Shown piece after piece: positions 9,376-17,026 of a DNA stretch of 64,000 nucleotides. The DNA comes from UBA5543 sp964464965 (lineage in GTDB: Bacteria; Bacteroidota; Bacteroidia; Chitinophagales; Chitinophagaceae), in the NCBI GenBank assembly GCA_964464965.1, contig CAYXHM010000002.1:1-64000 (forward strand), in the 5' to 3' direction. A model generated the notes under the pieces. That model made no database searches. It was not told the origin of the DNA and saw nothing but the letters and a program-made list of their open reading frames with translations. Every line of letters begins with the position of its first letter. The stretch's first letter is position 1. The translations under genes and the position numbers were made by a program.

Positions 9376-10296
9376 CTAGTCATGTAAGGAAATAATTTCC
9401 GGCAATTGTTTTAACTGTGTCAGCACAGTATCTGTATAATAACCCACCCCGTGCTCGTTAAAATGACAGTTATCTACAAAAAGGGAATCGCCAAAGTTAA
9501 TATTGTAGTTATTCAGAAAAGTTGCCCGCGGACATTCTTTAGCTATAAGCCTGGCCAACGTTTCAACTGTCTGGCTACGCAATGACGTGTAACCTGCCCT
9601 GCGGGCTGGCGAAAATGCTATGATAAGTTTCGATTTTTCAGACCTGTCTTTAACTATTTTCACAAAATCTTCAATCTGTTCCTGTGTTGGTGCATCCAGT
9701 ATTTTTTCCCATCTCCCTGCGTCCTTCACAAAGTCTTTACCGCCAAGTATTACAGTACCTGTATGGTCATAATTCAGGTTAGTGTAATCGTTTTTACCCG
9801 CATCGCTTGTGTACAGGTCGCTTTCTTCCAGGTGGGTTTTATATGTTTGCAAGTGTACTGATACATTCATAAATTCTTTGAGCTTTGAAATGCCCAGTGG
9901 ATAACCCTGGTATTGTTGTATCGTACTGGGACCGAAATCAGAAAAGTACATATTCATCAGCACCACTCTATCTTTCTCCCAGATTGGGAAATGTTCATAA
10001 TCACTCAATTTCATTCCCCAGGCAGAAAGGTTAATGACCTTGGTATTGAATTCTTTCTCCAGCCGCCTGCAATCAAGGTTATTCAGGCCCATAGAGCTGC
10101 CCAGCACTACTATTGGCGCATGGTGCAGCTTCTGCATGTTCTCAGACAGGAATTTTGCCTTTGCATTGTAGCTTACAGAATTTGTCACAAAGCATATTTT
10201 GCTCTTATCGCCACGAAAGGTCATAACGATGCCGGGCACCACTATGGCGAGAAAAATAACCACGAACAATAATATCCTGACAAGAAACTTTTTCAT
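9376..10296 (-). CDS. SGNH/AlgX-DltD-like accessory protein of the MBOAT acyltransferase
   Basis: The ATG at 10296 overlaps the MBOAT stop by one base (TGATG), so the genes are coupled; the in-frame TTG one codon upstream is less likely. 306 residues: an N-terminal membrane anchor (about 5-25), a block-I-like motif VVLGSSMGLNNLD (about 63-75) supplying a candidate nucleophilic Ser, and a C-terminal DNCHFNEHG motif (about 275-283) resembling the Asp-x-x-His of SGNH hydrolases. Proteins of this type pair with MBOAT membrane acyltransferases (AlgX/AlgJ with AlgI, DltD with DltB) and finish transfer of the acyl group to an extracytoplasmic polymer. The acceptor glycan cannot be read from the sequence. 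Confidence 0.75.
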   Translation of the reverse strand: MKKFLVRILLFVVIFLAIVVPGIVMTFRGDKSKICFVTNSVSYNAKAKFLSENMQKLHHAPIVVLGSSMGLNNLDCRRLEKEFNTKVINLSAWGMKLSDYEHFPIWEKDRVVLMNMYFSDFGPSTIQQYQGYPLGISKLKEFMNVSVHLQTYKTHLEESDLYTSDAGKNDYTNLNYDHTGTVILGGKDFVKDAGRWEKILDAPTQEQIEDFVKIVKDRSEKSKLIIAFSPARRAGYTSLRSQTVETLARLIAKECPRATFLNNYNINFGDSLFVDNCHFNEHGVGYYTDTVLTQLKQLPEIISLHD

Positions 10297-11732
10297 CAAA
10301 ACTCAAAATATATAAAACTGCTGTTTTGCCCCCACTTGCTAAATACCAGCACCGCTATAGTTATATAAATAGCCCAATTCAATACACTATATTTTGTCAC
10401 TCTTAACTTTCTTTCATTACGCCTTAGCAGCCAGTCCAGCACCAGCAAGGGAATGGCATAAGCAAATACTGTTTTACCTTGTATGTCTAATAATTCAGAA
10501 GGATGCTTTATTATCCCGGTCACTATTTTCCCTATATAATCTACTGCAACGTGCAGGGTCTCTGCCCTGAAGAATATCCATGCCAGCGTTACAAATGTGA
10601 ATGTCCCCAGCATTTGTAAGAGCTCCTTCAGGCTGGGTAAGGCCCTGTCTGCAGCTACCACTTCGGTAACGTGTGTACGGTTCTTATTGAGCAGCAGCAA
10701 GGGTAAAAATCCGCATGCGTGTATAAAGCCCCATATTATAAAATTCCAGCTTGCCCCATGCCAGAAACCACTTACAAGGAAGATGATAAATGTATTTCTT
10801 ACAGCTTTGAATTTTCCGTCCCTTGAGCCTCCTAATGGTATGTATAAATAATCCCTGAACCACGATGATAATGATATATGCCACCTGCGCCAGAATTCGG
10901 CAATATCCCTGGAGAAATATGGGAATCGGAAATTACTCAACAACTCAAAGCCAAATAACTTTGCCGTACCCAATGCTATATCTGAATACCCGCTAAAATC
11001 GCCATATATCTGGAAGGCGAAGCCAACAGCCCCTACTATCAGGGTTGCTGCACTCTGCTGTTCGTAATTATCAAAAATAAAGTCAACGGTACCGGCCAGT
11101 GTATCTGCAATGAATACCTTTTTGAACATGCCCCACAATATCAGCCTGCAACCTTCTACAGCCTGGGTATAATTAAACACCCGCCTGCTTTGCACCTGCG
11201 GCAACAGGTGATTGGCCCGCTCTATGGGCCCGGCTACCAACAGGGGAAAGAAGCTGACGAATACCGCATAGTCCACAAAACTCCGTACTGGCTGTTGTTT
11301 ACCCCGGTATATGTCAAACACGTAAGACATGCCGTGAAATGTGTAAAACGATATACCTACAGGCAAGGCTACACTCAGCAGGTACGGGTCCACATGCAGG
11401 CCTAAATATTCAAACCCCTGTTGAAATTGTAAGGCAAAGAAATTGTAGTATTTAAACACCGCCAGTATGCCCAGGTTGTTTATAATGCTCAGGTATAGGA
11501 ACAGTTTTGCCTTTTTCCTGTTAGGTGATGCTACCCAGAAACCATAACTATAATCAAGTAACGTACTTAAAGCCAGCAACAGCATAAACTGCCAACTCCA
11601 CCAGCCATAAAAGAAATAACTCGCAACCAGCACCAGCAGGTTTTGCCAGCGGAGTGATTTATTAAAGACGAACCAATATAGTGTGAGAACTATCGGAAGG
11701 AATAATACGAAACTGAACGAGTTAAATAACAA
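10296..11732 (-). CDS. MBOAT-family membrane O-acyltransferase (AlgI-like), TTG start
   Basis: 478 residues with about ten membrane segments. AlgI/DltB-type signatures are present: FSGYSDIALG, the WRRWHISLSSWFRDYLYIPLGG region with His285, and SGFWHGASWNF with the putative catalytic His325. It moves an acyl (probably acetyl) group across the inner membrane to an exported polysaccharide or other envelope polymer. The start codon is TTG (11730-11732): the protein begins MLFNSFSFVLFLP, the usual N-terminus of the family, and the only nearby upstream ATG is followed directly by a stop. TAGG sits immediately upstream. Co-transcribed with the SGNH-like gene downstream. Confidence 0.93.
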   Translation of the reverse strand: MLFNSFSFVLFLPIVLTLYWFVFNKSLRWQNLLVLVASYFFYGWWSWQFMLLLALSTLLDYSYGFWVASPNRKKAKLFLYLSIINNLGILAVFKYYNFFALQFQQGFEYLGLHVDPYLLSVALPVGISFYTFHGMSYVFDIYRGKQQPVRSFVDYAVFVSFFPLLVAGPIERANHLLPQVQSRRVFNYTQAVEGCRLILWGMFKKVFIADTLAGTVDFIFDNYEQQSAATLIVGAVGFAFQIYGDFSGYSDIALGTAKLFGFELLSNFRFPYFSRDIAEFWRRWHISLSSWFRDYLYIPLGGSRDGKFKAVRNTFIIFLVSGFWHGASWNFIIWGFIHACGFLPLLLLNKNRTHVTEVVAADRALPSLKELLQMLGTFTFVTLAWIFFRAETLHVAVDYIGKIVTGIIKHPSELLDIQGKTVFAYAIPLLVLDWLLRRNERKLRVTKYSVLNWAIYITIAVLVFSKWGQNSSFIYFEF

Positions 11733-11952
11733 CCTAGACTACATGTTGAAGTTATAGTGAAAATATAAAAAAACATCAATTTATTATAATTTATAATGAA
11801 TTCAATGCTATTTTAAATAGAATGACATTTAAAATATACTAAATTGTTAATCAACGGTGTAAATGCTAATTAATGTCAATACTTGTTATGTCTTCATAAT
11901 TATGGGTAAATTATTACCTGTATATTAAGGCTGGCTATCAATAGGTACCCGT

Positions 11953-11985
11953 ATTAATACCCCTCACAAGTATGCATTAATACCC
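11953..11985 (+). promoter_or_regulatory. Tandem direct repeat, operator-like
   Basis: ATTAATACCC occurs at 11953-11962 and again at 11976-11985, 23 bp apart start to start (about two helical turns). The second copy abuts the -33 region of the candidate promoter at 11990-12016, the geometry expected of an activator site such as a LytTR-type or response-regulator box. The binding protein is unknown. Confidence 0.4.
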
Positions 11986-11989
11986 TTTT

Positions 11990-12016
11990 TTGCCGACAGG
12001 TGACATACTAGCTTTG
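11990..12016 (+). promoter_or_regulatory. Candidate promoter of the mini-lipoprotein ORF
   Basis: TTG (11990-11992), 16-bp spacer, TAGCTTTG (12009-12016), matching the Bacteroidota TTTG/TAnnTTTG consensus with a slightly short spacer. The predicted start of transcription is about 12 bp before the ATG at 12034. Confidence 0.5.
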
Positions 12017-12033
12017 TTAAAAACATATACGCT

Positions 12034-12108
12034 ATGGAAATACCTGCATTTAAAATAGTTGGAAGCTTTGGACTTATCTTAATTCTATTCCTGCTATCCT
12101 GCCAGTAA
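12034..12108 (+). CDS. Candidate 24-residue mini-lipoprotein
   Basis: A short ORF (25 codons with stop) that begins MEIPAFKIVGSFG and ends ILILFLLSCQ. It is almost entirely a signal-peptide-like hydrophobic helix ending in a canonical lipobox (LLSC) with a single residue after the cysteine. After lipidation only Cys-Gln would remain, so the product may act as the intact membrane peptide, or be a toxin- or entericidin-like peptide, or the locus may be a truncated gene. Support: a good -7 box 18 bp upstream and tandem operator-like repeats before it. Against: tiny size and no visible Shine-Dalgarno, though Bacteroidota often lack one. Confidence 0.45.
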   Translation: MEIPAFKIVGSFGLILILFLLSCQ

Positions 12109-12204
12109 AATCCAGTGCTGTTGCAGTAATTGTAATGTGTTCCGGAATGATAACAGGCAACAAATGAGTATTACAATAAAGTGAACATCATAAAACGCTG
12201 TAAA

Positions 12205-12234
12205 ACAAAAAAGCCCCTGATTTCTCAAGAGCTT
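12205..12234 (-). terminator. Terminator of tRNA-Asp
   Basis: On the minus strand a 10-bp stem (with G-U pairs) closes a GAAA loop (12211-12220 / 12225-12234) and is followed by a T-rich tract. It begins five bases after the tRNA 3' end. Confidence 0.8.
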
Positions 12235-12238
12235 CTTG

Positions 12239-12312
12239 CGGACTGGACGGGACTCGAACCCGCGACCTCCGCCGTGACAGGGCGGCATTCTAACCAACTG
12301 AACTACCAATCC
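12239..12312 (-). tRNA. tRNA-Asp (GTC anticodon)
   Basis: 74 nt read on the minus strand. The acceptor stem GGATTGG pairs with CCAGTCC (one G-T pair), the anticodon loop is CTGTCAC with anticodon GTC, the T-arm contains GGTTCGAGTCC, and the discriminator base is G, as expected for aspartate. CCA is not encoded. A terminator follows directly, so it is a single-tRNA transcript. Confidence 0.97.
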
Positions 12313-12437
12313 AATATTGTAAAAATATTATTTATGTAAAGAGCTATATACTGTCCCCAATTCCTTGGTTGGGGTTGCAAAGATAAAGGCAATTTCCTTA
12401 ATTCTGCAAATCTTCTACATAAAATAATTCAAAGCTT

Positions 12438-12445
12438 TACTTTTG
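12438..12445 (+). promoter_or_regulatory. Candidate -7 box of accA (TACTTTTG)
   Basis: TACTTTTG matches TAnnTTTG and sits 23 bp before the accA ATG at 12469, suggesting a short leader. No clear -33 TTTG is seen. Confidence 0.4.
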
Positions 12446-12468
12446 TACTCCGTAAATGGATTTTGATT

Positions 12469-13422
12469 ATGCAGTTTCTGGATTTTGAACAACCCATAGA
12501 AGAGCTTTTTGCCCAGGTAAATAAGTTGAAAGAACTATCCGCGAAAAATGGCGTGGATGTCAGCAAGACTTTGCTTGAGCTGGAGGCTTCAATAGAGAAT
12601 GAGCGCACTAAGATATACCAGAACCTTACTCCCTGGCAGCGTGTACAACTGAGCCGCCACCCGGACAGGCCATATACACTGTTTTATATAGAGCAGATAT
12701 TTACCAACTTCCGCGAACTGTTTGGCGACCGCCAAGTAAAAGACGATAAAGCCATGGTAGGCGGTATGGCAGAGCTGGATGGTATGCCGGTAATGGTGAT
12801 GGGCCAGCAAAAGGGTGTGAACACCAAAATGCGCCAGCTGCGCAACTTTGGTATGGCCAACCCCGAGGGCTACCGCAAAGCACTGCGCCTGATGAAGATG
12901 GCCGAAAAATTTAACCGCCCCATAGTAACCTTTATAGATACCCCCGGCGCATACCCCGGCCTTGAGGCTGAAGAGCGCGGACAGGGCGAGGCTATTGCCC
13001 GCAACCTGTTCGAAATGTTTAACCTTACCGTACCTGTTATTTGTGTTATCATAGGCGAAGGTGCATCAGGTGGGGCATTGGGTATAGGTATTGGCGACCG
13101 TGTAGCTATGCTGGAAAACACATGGTACACTGTTATCTCCCCCGAAAACTGCTCTACAATATTATGGCGCAGCTGGGACTTTAAGGTGCAGGCGGCAGAG
13201 CAATTGAAGCTGACATCTACAGATATGAAAAACTTCGGCCTGGTAGATGATGTACTGAAAGAACCAAATGGTGGCGCACACGCTAAACCTGAGGAAATGG
13301 CTGTAACATTAAAACAATACCTGGTAGATACCATTGCGGAACTATCTGCAATACAGCCTGAAAAACGCGTGGAAGAACGCATAGAAAAATTCTCTGCCAT
13401 GGGCTTCTATAAGGAAATATAA
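12469..13422 (+). CDS. accA: Acetyl-CoA carboxylase carboxyltransferase subunit alpha
   Basis: 317 residues from the ATG at 12469 (MQFLDFEQPIEELFAQV); a TTG two codons upstream is in frame but unlikely. With AccD it transfers the carboxyl group from carboxybiotin to acetyl-CoA, giving malonyl-CoA for fatty-acid synthesis. The N-terminal helix has the usual ARTPWQR-type sequence (LTPWQRVQLSRHPDRP), and the crotonase-like core shows FIDTPGAYPGLEAEERGQGEAIARNL and GEGASGGALGIGIGD, the acyl-CoA and biotin binding region. Length is normal. dapA follows 57 bp later on the same strand. accB, accC and accD are not in the window. Confidence 0.97.
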   Translation: MQFLDFEQPIEELFAQVNKLKELSAKNGVDVSKTLLELEASIENERTKIYQNLTPWQRVQLSRHPDRPYTLFYIEQIFTNFRELFGDRQVKDDKAMVGGMAELDGMPVMVMGQQKGVNTKMRQLRNFGMANPEGYRKALRLMKMAEKFNRPIVTFIDTPGAYPGLEAEERGQGEAIARNLFEMFNLTVPVICVIIGEGASGGALGIGIGDRVAMLENTWYTVISPENCSTILWRSWDFKVQAAEQLKLTSTDMKNFGLVDDVLKEPNGGAHAKPEEMAVTLKQYLVDTIAELSAIQPEKRVEERIEKFSAMGFYKEI

Positions 13423-13479
13423 CCACACGGTGTAATTTGCAATTCAGCCGTTTGACTTTTAACTTTTGACTTTAAAAAT

Positions 13480-14358
13480 ATGTCTCATCAATTTGCAGGT
13501 ATAGGTGTAGCGCTGGTTACACCTTTCAACAGCGACAGTTCTATCGATTATACTTCGCTTGAAAAACTGGTTGACCACGTTATAAATGGTGGTGTCAATT
13601 TCCTGGTTGCTTTAGGCTCTACAGGCGAAACACCTACGCTCAGCCGCGAAGAACAGCAGCAGGTTTTATCATTTATAGTAAGCAAGTGCAACGGCCGTGT
13701 ACCTGTGGTTTGTGGTATAGCCGGCAATAACACAGCCGAAGTAGTAAATAACGTAAAAACCTACGACCTGACCGGTGTAGCTGGTATATTAAGTGCATCA
13801 CCGCACTACAATAAACCATCGCAGGAGGGTATTTACCAGCATTTTAAAGCTATTGCAGGGGCTACAGAGCTTCCTGTCATACTTTATAACGTTCCCGGCC
13901 GTACGGGTAGTAATATGGCCGCATCTACCGTACTAAGACTGGCCAACGACTTCAAAAACGTGGTAGCGGTGAAAGAGGCCAGTGGCAACCTGTCTCAATG
14001 CATGGACATTGTGCAGGGTAAACCTGCTCATTTTGCAGTGCTAAGCGGCGACGACGATCTGATACTACCACAGGCATCTATAGGTATGGAAGGCGTGATA
14101 TCCGTAGCGGCTAACAGCTTCCCTAAAGATTTCTGCACGATGGTGAATCATGCATTGAATAATAACTATCCTGAAGCACGCAGGCTGCATTATAAGCTGA
14201 TAGAAGGTATCCGGTTGCTGTTTGCAGAGGGTAACCCCACAGGTGTAAAATGTACGCTGGATGAACTGGGGATATGCCCTGCATATGTGCGCCTGCCGCT
14301 TGTACCTGCTACAGACAGCCTGCGCAAAGCTATAAAAGACTATCTGTCAACTAATTAA
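13480..14358 (+). CDS. dapA: 4-hydroxy-tetrahydrodipicolinate synthase
   Basis: 292 residues, a TIM-barrel aldolase. It condenses pyruvate with aspartate semialdehyde, the committed step towards diaminopimelate and lysine. Visible active-site elements: GSTGETPTL (residues 46-54, Thr48), Tyr136 in YNVPGRTG, and Schiff-base Lys165 in VVAVKEASGN. Length and motifs are complete. It lies 57 bp after accA and could be co-transcribed; ahcY follows after 113 bp with its own -7 box. Confidence 0.96.
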   Translation: MSHQFAGIGVALVTPFNSDSSIDYTSLEKLVDHVINGGVNFLVALGSTGETPTLSREEQQQVLSFIVSKCNGRVPVVCGIAGNNTAEVVNNVKTYDLTGVAGILSASPHYNKPSQEGIYQHFKAIAGATELPVILYNVPGRTGSNMAASTVLRLANDFKNVVAVKEASGNLSQCMDIVQGKPAHFAVLSGDDDLILPQASIGMEGVISVAANSFPKDFCTMVNHALNNNYPEARRLHYKLIEGIRLLFAEGNPTGVKCTLDELGICPAYVRLPLVPATDSLRKAIKDYLSTN

Positions 14359-14425
14359 CCTTTGCCTGCAAACGTTAATCTATCATTAAACATATAGCAA
14401 TACTGGATAATAAAAGTGAATTCCC

Positions 14426-14433
14426 TACCTTTG
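14426..14433 (+). promoter_or_regulatory. Candidate -7 box of ahcY (TACCTTTG)
   Basis: TACCTTTG fits TAnnTTTG and lies 38 bp before the ahcY start. No convincing -33 TTTG at the normal distance. Confidence 0.4.
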
Positions 14434-14471
14434 CCCTTCTTTTTTGATTTATCATTAGTAAAATAATAAGT

Positions 14472-15800
14472 ATGAGTACTATGACTCGTTCAGAGATCGA
14501 TTTTAAATTGCCTTACAAAGTGAAAGACATAAGCCTGGCTGACTGGGGACGTAAGGAAATAAGGCTGGCGGAAGCTGAAATGCCGGGGTTAATGGCCATC
14601 CGTGAAGAATATAAAGGCAAACAACCTTTGAAGGGAGCCCGCATAGCCGGTTGCCTGCACATGACCATACAAACTGCCGTGCTGATAGAAACACTGGTAG
14701 AACTGGGTGCTGAAGTACGCTGGAGCTCTTGTAACATATTCTCTACGCAAGACCACGCTGCCGCTGCTATAGCTGCTACTGGTATAGGCGTTTTCGCATG
14801 GAAAGGCCAGACACAGGCCGAGGCTGACTGGTGTATCGAGCAGACTTTGTTCTTCGGCAGTGCAGACCGTCCTTTGAATATGATACTGGACGATGGTGGT
14901 GACCTGACCAACATTGTACTGGACAACTACACTGAACTGATACAACATATAAAAGGTATCAGCGAAGAAACTACTACCGGCGTACACCGCCTGTACGACA
15001 GGATGAAAGCAGGTACACTGCCAATGCCTGCCATCAACGTAAACGACTCTGTTACCAAATCTAAATTCGACAACAAATACGGCTGCCAGGAGTCACTGGT
15101 AGACGCTATCCGCCGCGCTACAGATGTAATGATGGCCGGTAAAGTAGCTGTCGTAGGTGGTTATGGCGATGTTGGTAAAGGTTCTGCGCAATCGCTGCGT
15201 GGTGCTGGCGCCCGTGTTATTGTTACAGAGATCGACCCTATCTGCGCATTGCAGGCTGCTATGGACGGCTTTGAAGTGAAGAAAATGGAAGATGCAGTGA
15301 AAGAAGCTGACATCATCGTTACTGCTTCCGGCTGCCGCGACCTGATCACGGAAAAACACTTCCGTTCTATGAAGGATAAAGCAATCGTTTGTAACATCGG
15401 CCACTTCGATATCGAAATAGATATGGCATGGTTGAATACAGCTTACGGTTCTACTAAAGATACCATCAAACCACAGGTTGACCTGTACAATATAGATGGC
15501 AACGATGTTATCGTACTGGCAGAAGGCCGCCTGGTAAACCTGGGTTGCGCTACGGGCCACCCTAGTTTTGTAATGAGTAACTCATTTACAAACCAGACTC
15601 TGGCCCAGCTGGAACTGTGGAACCACCACGCCAACTACGAGAACAAAGTATATGTATTGCCTAAGCACCTGGATGAGAAAGTAGCCCGCCTGCACCTGGC
15701 TAAAATAGGTGTCGTGCTGGATGAGCTGACAGATACGCAAAGCGAGTACCTGGGCATTCCTAAAGATGGCCCTTACAAAGCTGAGCACTACCGTTACTAG
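14472..15800 (+). CDS. ahcY: Adenosylhomocysteinase
   Basis: 442 residues. It hydrolyses S-adenosylhomocysteine to adenosine and homocysteine, closing the methyl cycle. Family features: substrate-domain motifs CLHMTIQTAVLIETL (about 61-75) and SCNIFSTQDHAAAAI (86-100), the NAD-binding glycine-rich VVGGYGDVGKGSAQ (227-240), and the C-terminal HYRY ending that completes the cofactor site of the neighbouring subunit. Length matches the short bacterial form. A strong terminator follows, so the transcript ends here. Confidence 0.97.
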   Translation: MSTMTRSEIDFKLPYKVKDISLADWGRKEIRLAEAEMPGLMAIREEYKGKQPLKGARIAGCLHMTIQTAVLIETLVELGAEVRWSSCNIFSTQDHAAAAIAATGIGVFAWKGQTQAEADWCIEQTLFFGSADRPLNMILDDGGDLTNIVLDNYTELIQHIKGISEETTTGVHRLYDRMKAGTLPMPAINVNDSVTKSKFDNKYGCQESLVDAIRRATDVMMAGKVAVVGGYGDVGKGSAQSLRGAGARVIVTEIDPICALQAAMDGFEVKKMEDAVKEADIIVTASGCRDLITEKHFRSMKDKAIVCNIGHFDIEIDMAWLNTAYGSTKDTIKPQVDLYNIDGNDVIVLAEGRLVNLGCATGHPSFVMSNSFTNQTLAQLELWNHHANYENKVYVLPKHLDEKVARLHLAKIGVVLDELTDTQSEYLGIPKDGPYKAEHYRY

Positions 15801-15833
15801 AATATACCTCTCTTTTGGAGATGGGAAACATAT

Positions 15834-15863
15834 AAAAGCCGTTCCGTAGGGAACGGCTTTTTC
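15834..15863 (+). terminator. Terminator of ahcY
   Basis: A 12-bp perfect stem (15834-15845 / 15850-15861, AAAAGCCGTTCC and complement) with loop GTAG, ending in a T run, 34 bp after the ahcY stop. Confidence 0.9.
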
Positions 15864-15888
15864 ATGCCTGTTATCCCGAGAAAACCTG

Positions 15889-16056
15889 ATGCTTTATACC
15901 CACTTCCTTGGCATAGCCTTTCACAAGGCCACTACAGATGAAGAGCTGCAACATGAAAAAGGACGGACGGCCATCATATACACCCACCGTTTCGACGCTG
16001 CTAAATTTGAAAAATTGCAAGAATTTGATGAATATACTTTGGCAAAGGTGAGGTGA
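15889..16056 (+). CDS. Possible 55-residue ORF of unknown function
   Basis: An ATG-started ORF (MLYTHFLGIAFHKATTDEE... ending DEYTLAKVR) between the ahcY terminator and the hairpin cluster at 16069. The composition is protein-like: a short hydrophobic start, then charged amphipathic segments (EKGRTAIIYTHRF, FEKLQEFDEY). No -7 box or Shine-Dalgarno is obvious, and a hairpin element begins 12 bp after its stop. It may be a real small protein or the end of a decayed gene. I do not recognise it. Confidence 0.3.
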   Translation: MLYTHFLGIAFHKATTDEELQHEKGRTAIIYTHRFDAAKFEKLQEFDEYTLAKVR

Positions 16057-16068
16057 TGACATATAAAG

Positions 16069-16129
16069 GCCGTTCCGTTAGGCGTAGTTTCCAACTAAGC
16101 CTAACACGGCAGCAAATCTCCTGATTTGC
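16069..16129. repeat. REP-like pair of hairpins
   Basis: Two adjacent palindromes. 16069-16110 folds into one long stem: GCCGT, a 3-nt bulge, GTTAGGC, then TAGTT-TCC-AACTA and the complementary arms. 16112-16129 is a 7-bp stem GCAAATC/GATTTGC around TCCT. It sits between two convergent genes. It could end the phytanoyl-dioxygenase transcript, but the T tract is weak, and the composite structure resembles bacterial REP/BIME elements. A 12-bp piece (TTAGGCGTAGTT) recurs at 16839. Confidence 0.5.
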
Positions 16130-16135
16130 TTACCC

Positions 16136-16810
16136 TCACCACCACTCCAATCCCTCAGCAAGTTCCTCTGCACTAAACTCAATATGCAATACCCTTCGCG
16201 GCATTTCAGATAGGGAATAGGGCGACTTGTGCAGCAGCAACTGGCTCATCAGCATTACAGAGCCTTTCACTGCATTGCAGGTATATATCTTCGTTCCTTG
16301 CAGCATAGCGGGAACATCCTGCAAATCAATAATGCCTTGCCGGTGTGTACCGGGCAGCACCCACATAGCGCCATTCTTTTCGTTACAGTCGTCCAGGTGT
16401 ATACGCAGGGCAGTCATGTTTTGCAAAACGTTTACCGGTGGCACTACATGTGTAATCCCCGCCTCGGTGGTCCAGTTATAATAACCTTCCGCTTCCTTCT
16501 GTTCCTTTACTGTTATTTTCAAATCCTGGTGCCAGTCAAGCCCCCAGTTTGATGTACTGGTTTTGTCCAGTATAAATGCTTTTACAGGTTTTGCATCCAA
16601 TCCTGTAACATCCTTTACCAGTTCTATTAACGGTGCAGATGCACAAAGCTCTTTAACCACAGGTACAGAGCGGTACAGGTTGGCATCAAAGGTTGTATCA
16701 TAGCTCAATGCACCGCTTTGCTCCAGTACATCAAGCAGGCCGTCTGTAAACCCTTCGTTATAAAAATGCTCGAAAAAGGCAAAACCATTTTCTAGGTAAT
16801 CCCTGTTCAT
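16136..16810 (-). CDS. Phytanoyl-CoA dioxygenase-family (PhyH) Fe(II)/2-oxoglutarate oxygenase
   Basis: 224 residues. The iron-binding facial triad is visible: His94 and Asp96 in LDWHQDLKI and His194 in LLLHKSPYSL, with Arg205/206 (MPRRVLHIEF) placed to bind 2-oxoglutarate. The jelly-roll segment TALRIHLDDCNEKNGAMWVLPGTH is typical of PhyH proteins. Such enzymes hydroxylate small molecules, lipids or amino acids with O2; the substrate is not predictable. The gene is isolated, flanked on both sides by the hairpin/repeat sequences at 16069 and 16839, which may mark a mobile or reshuffled segment. Confidence 0.88.
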   Translation of the reverse strand: MNRDYLENGFAFFEHFYNEGFTDGLLDVLEQSGALSYDTTFDANLYRSVPVVKELCASAPLIELVKDVTGLDAKPVKAFILDKTSTSNWGLDWHQDLKITVKEQKEAEGYYNWTTEAGITHVVPPVNVLQNMTALRIHLDDCNEKNGAMWVLPGTHRQGIIDLQDVPAMLQGTKIYTCNAVKGSVMLMSQLLLHKSPYSLSEMPRRVLHIEFSAEELAEGLEWW

Positions 16811-16836
16811 CTCTTCAAATATAATCAGAAACCCTG

Positions 16837-16905
16837 TTTAGGCGTAGTTGCCTGCTTCATCTATCCGGATGCAAGTCTGGCACAAGTCTTTACGTCTGCG
16901 CTTCT
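16837..16905. repeat. Second copy of the TTAGGCGTAGTT motif with CAAGTCT direct repeat
   Basis: TTAGGCGTAGTT (about 16839-16850) is identical to 12 bases of the hairpin at 16069, in the same orientation, on the other side of the PhyH gene. About 20 bases further on CAAGTCT occurs twice, four bases apart. This is probably a degraded member of the same dispersed intergenic repeat. Nothing coding is seen from 16811 to 17026. Confidence 0.35.
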
Positions 16906-17026
16906 TTGCTATTTTATGCCATCGTTTATCGTGATATGCGTATGCCTGTATACTACTTACCGGTACCATATTTCTTTATTGTGATTTTTCATCCTTTCCT
17001 GCTACTAATAAGCAAAACGATAACTG

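Noticed and set aside
12094..12309. 71-codon minus-strand ORF
   Set aside because: It reads straight through tRNA-Asp and its terminator; the protein has no family character.
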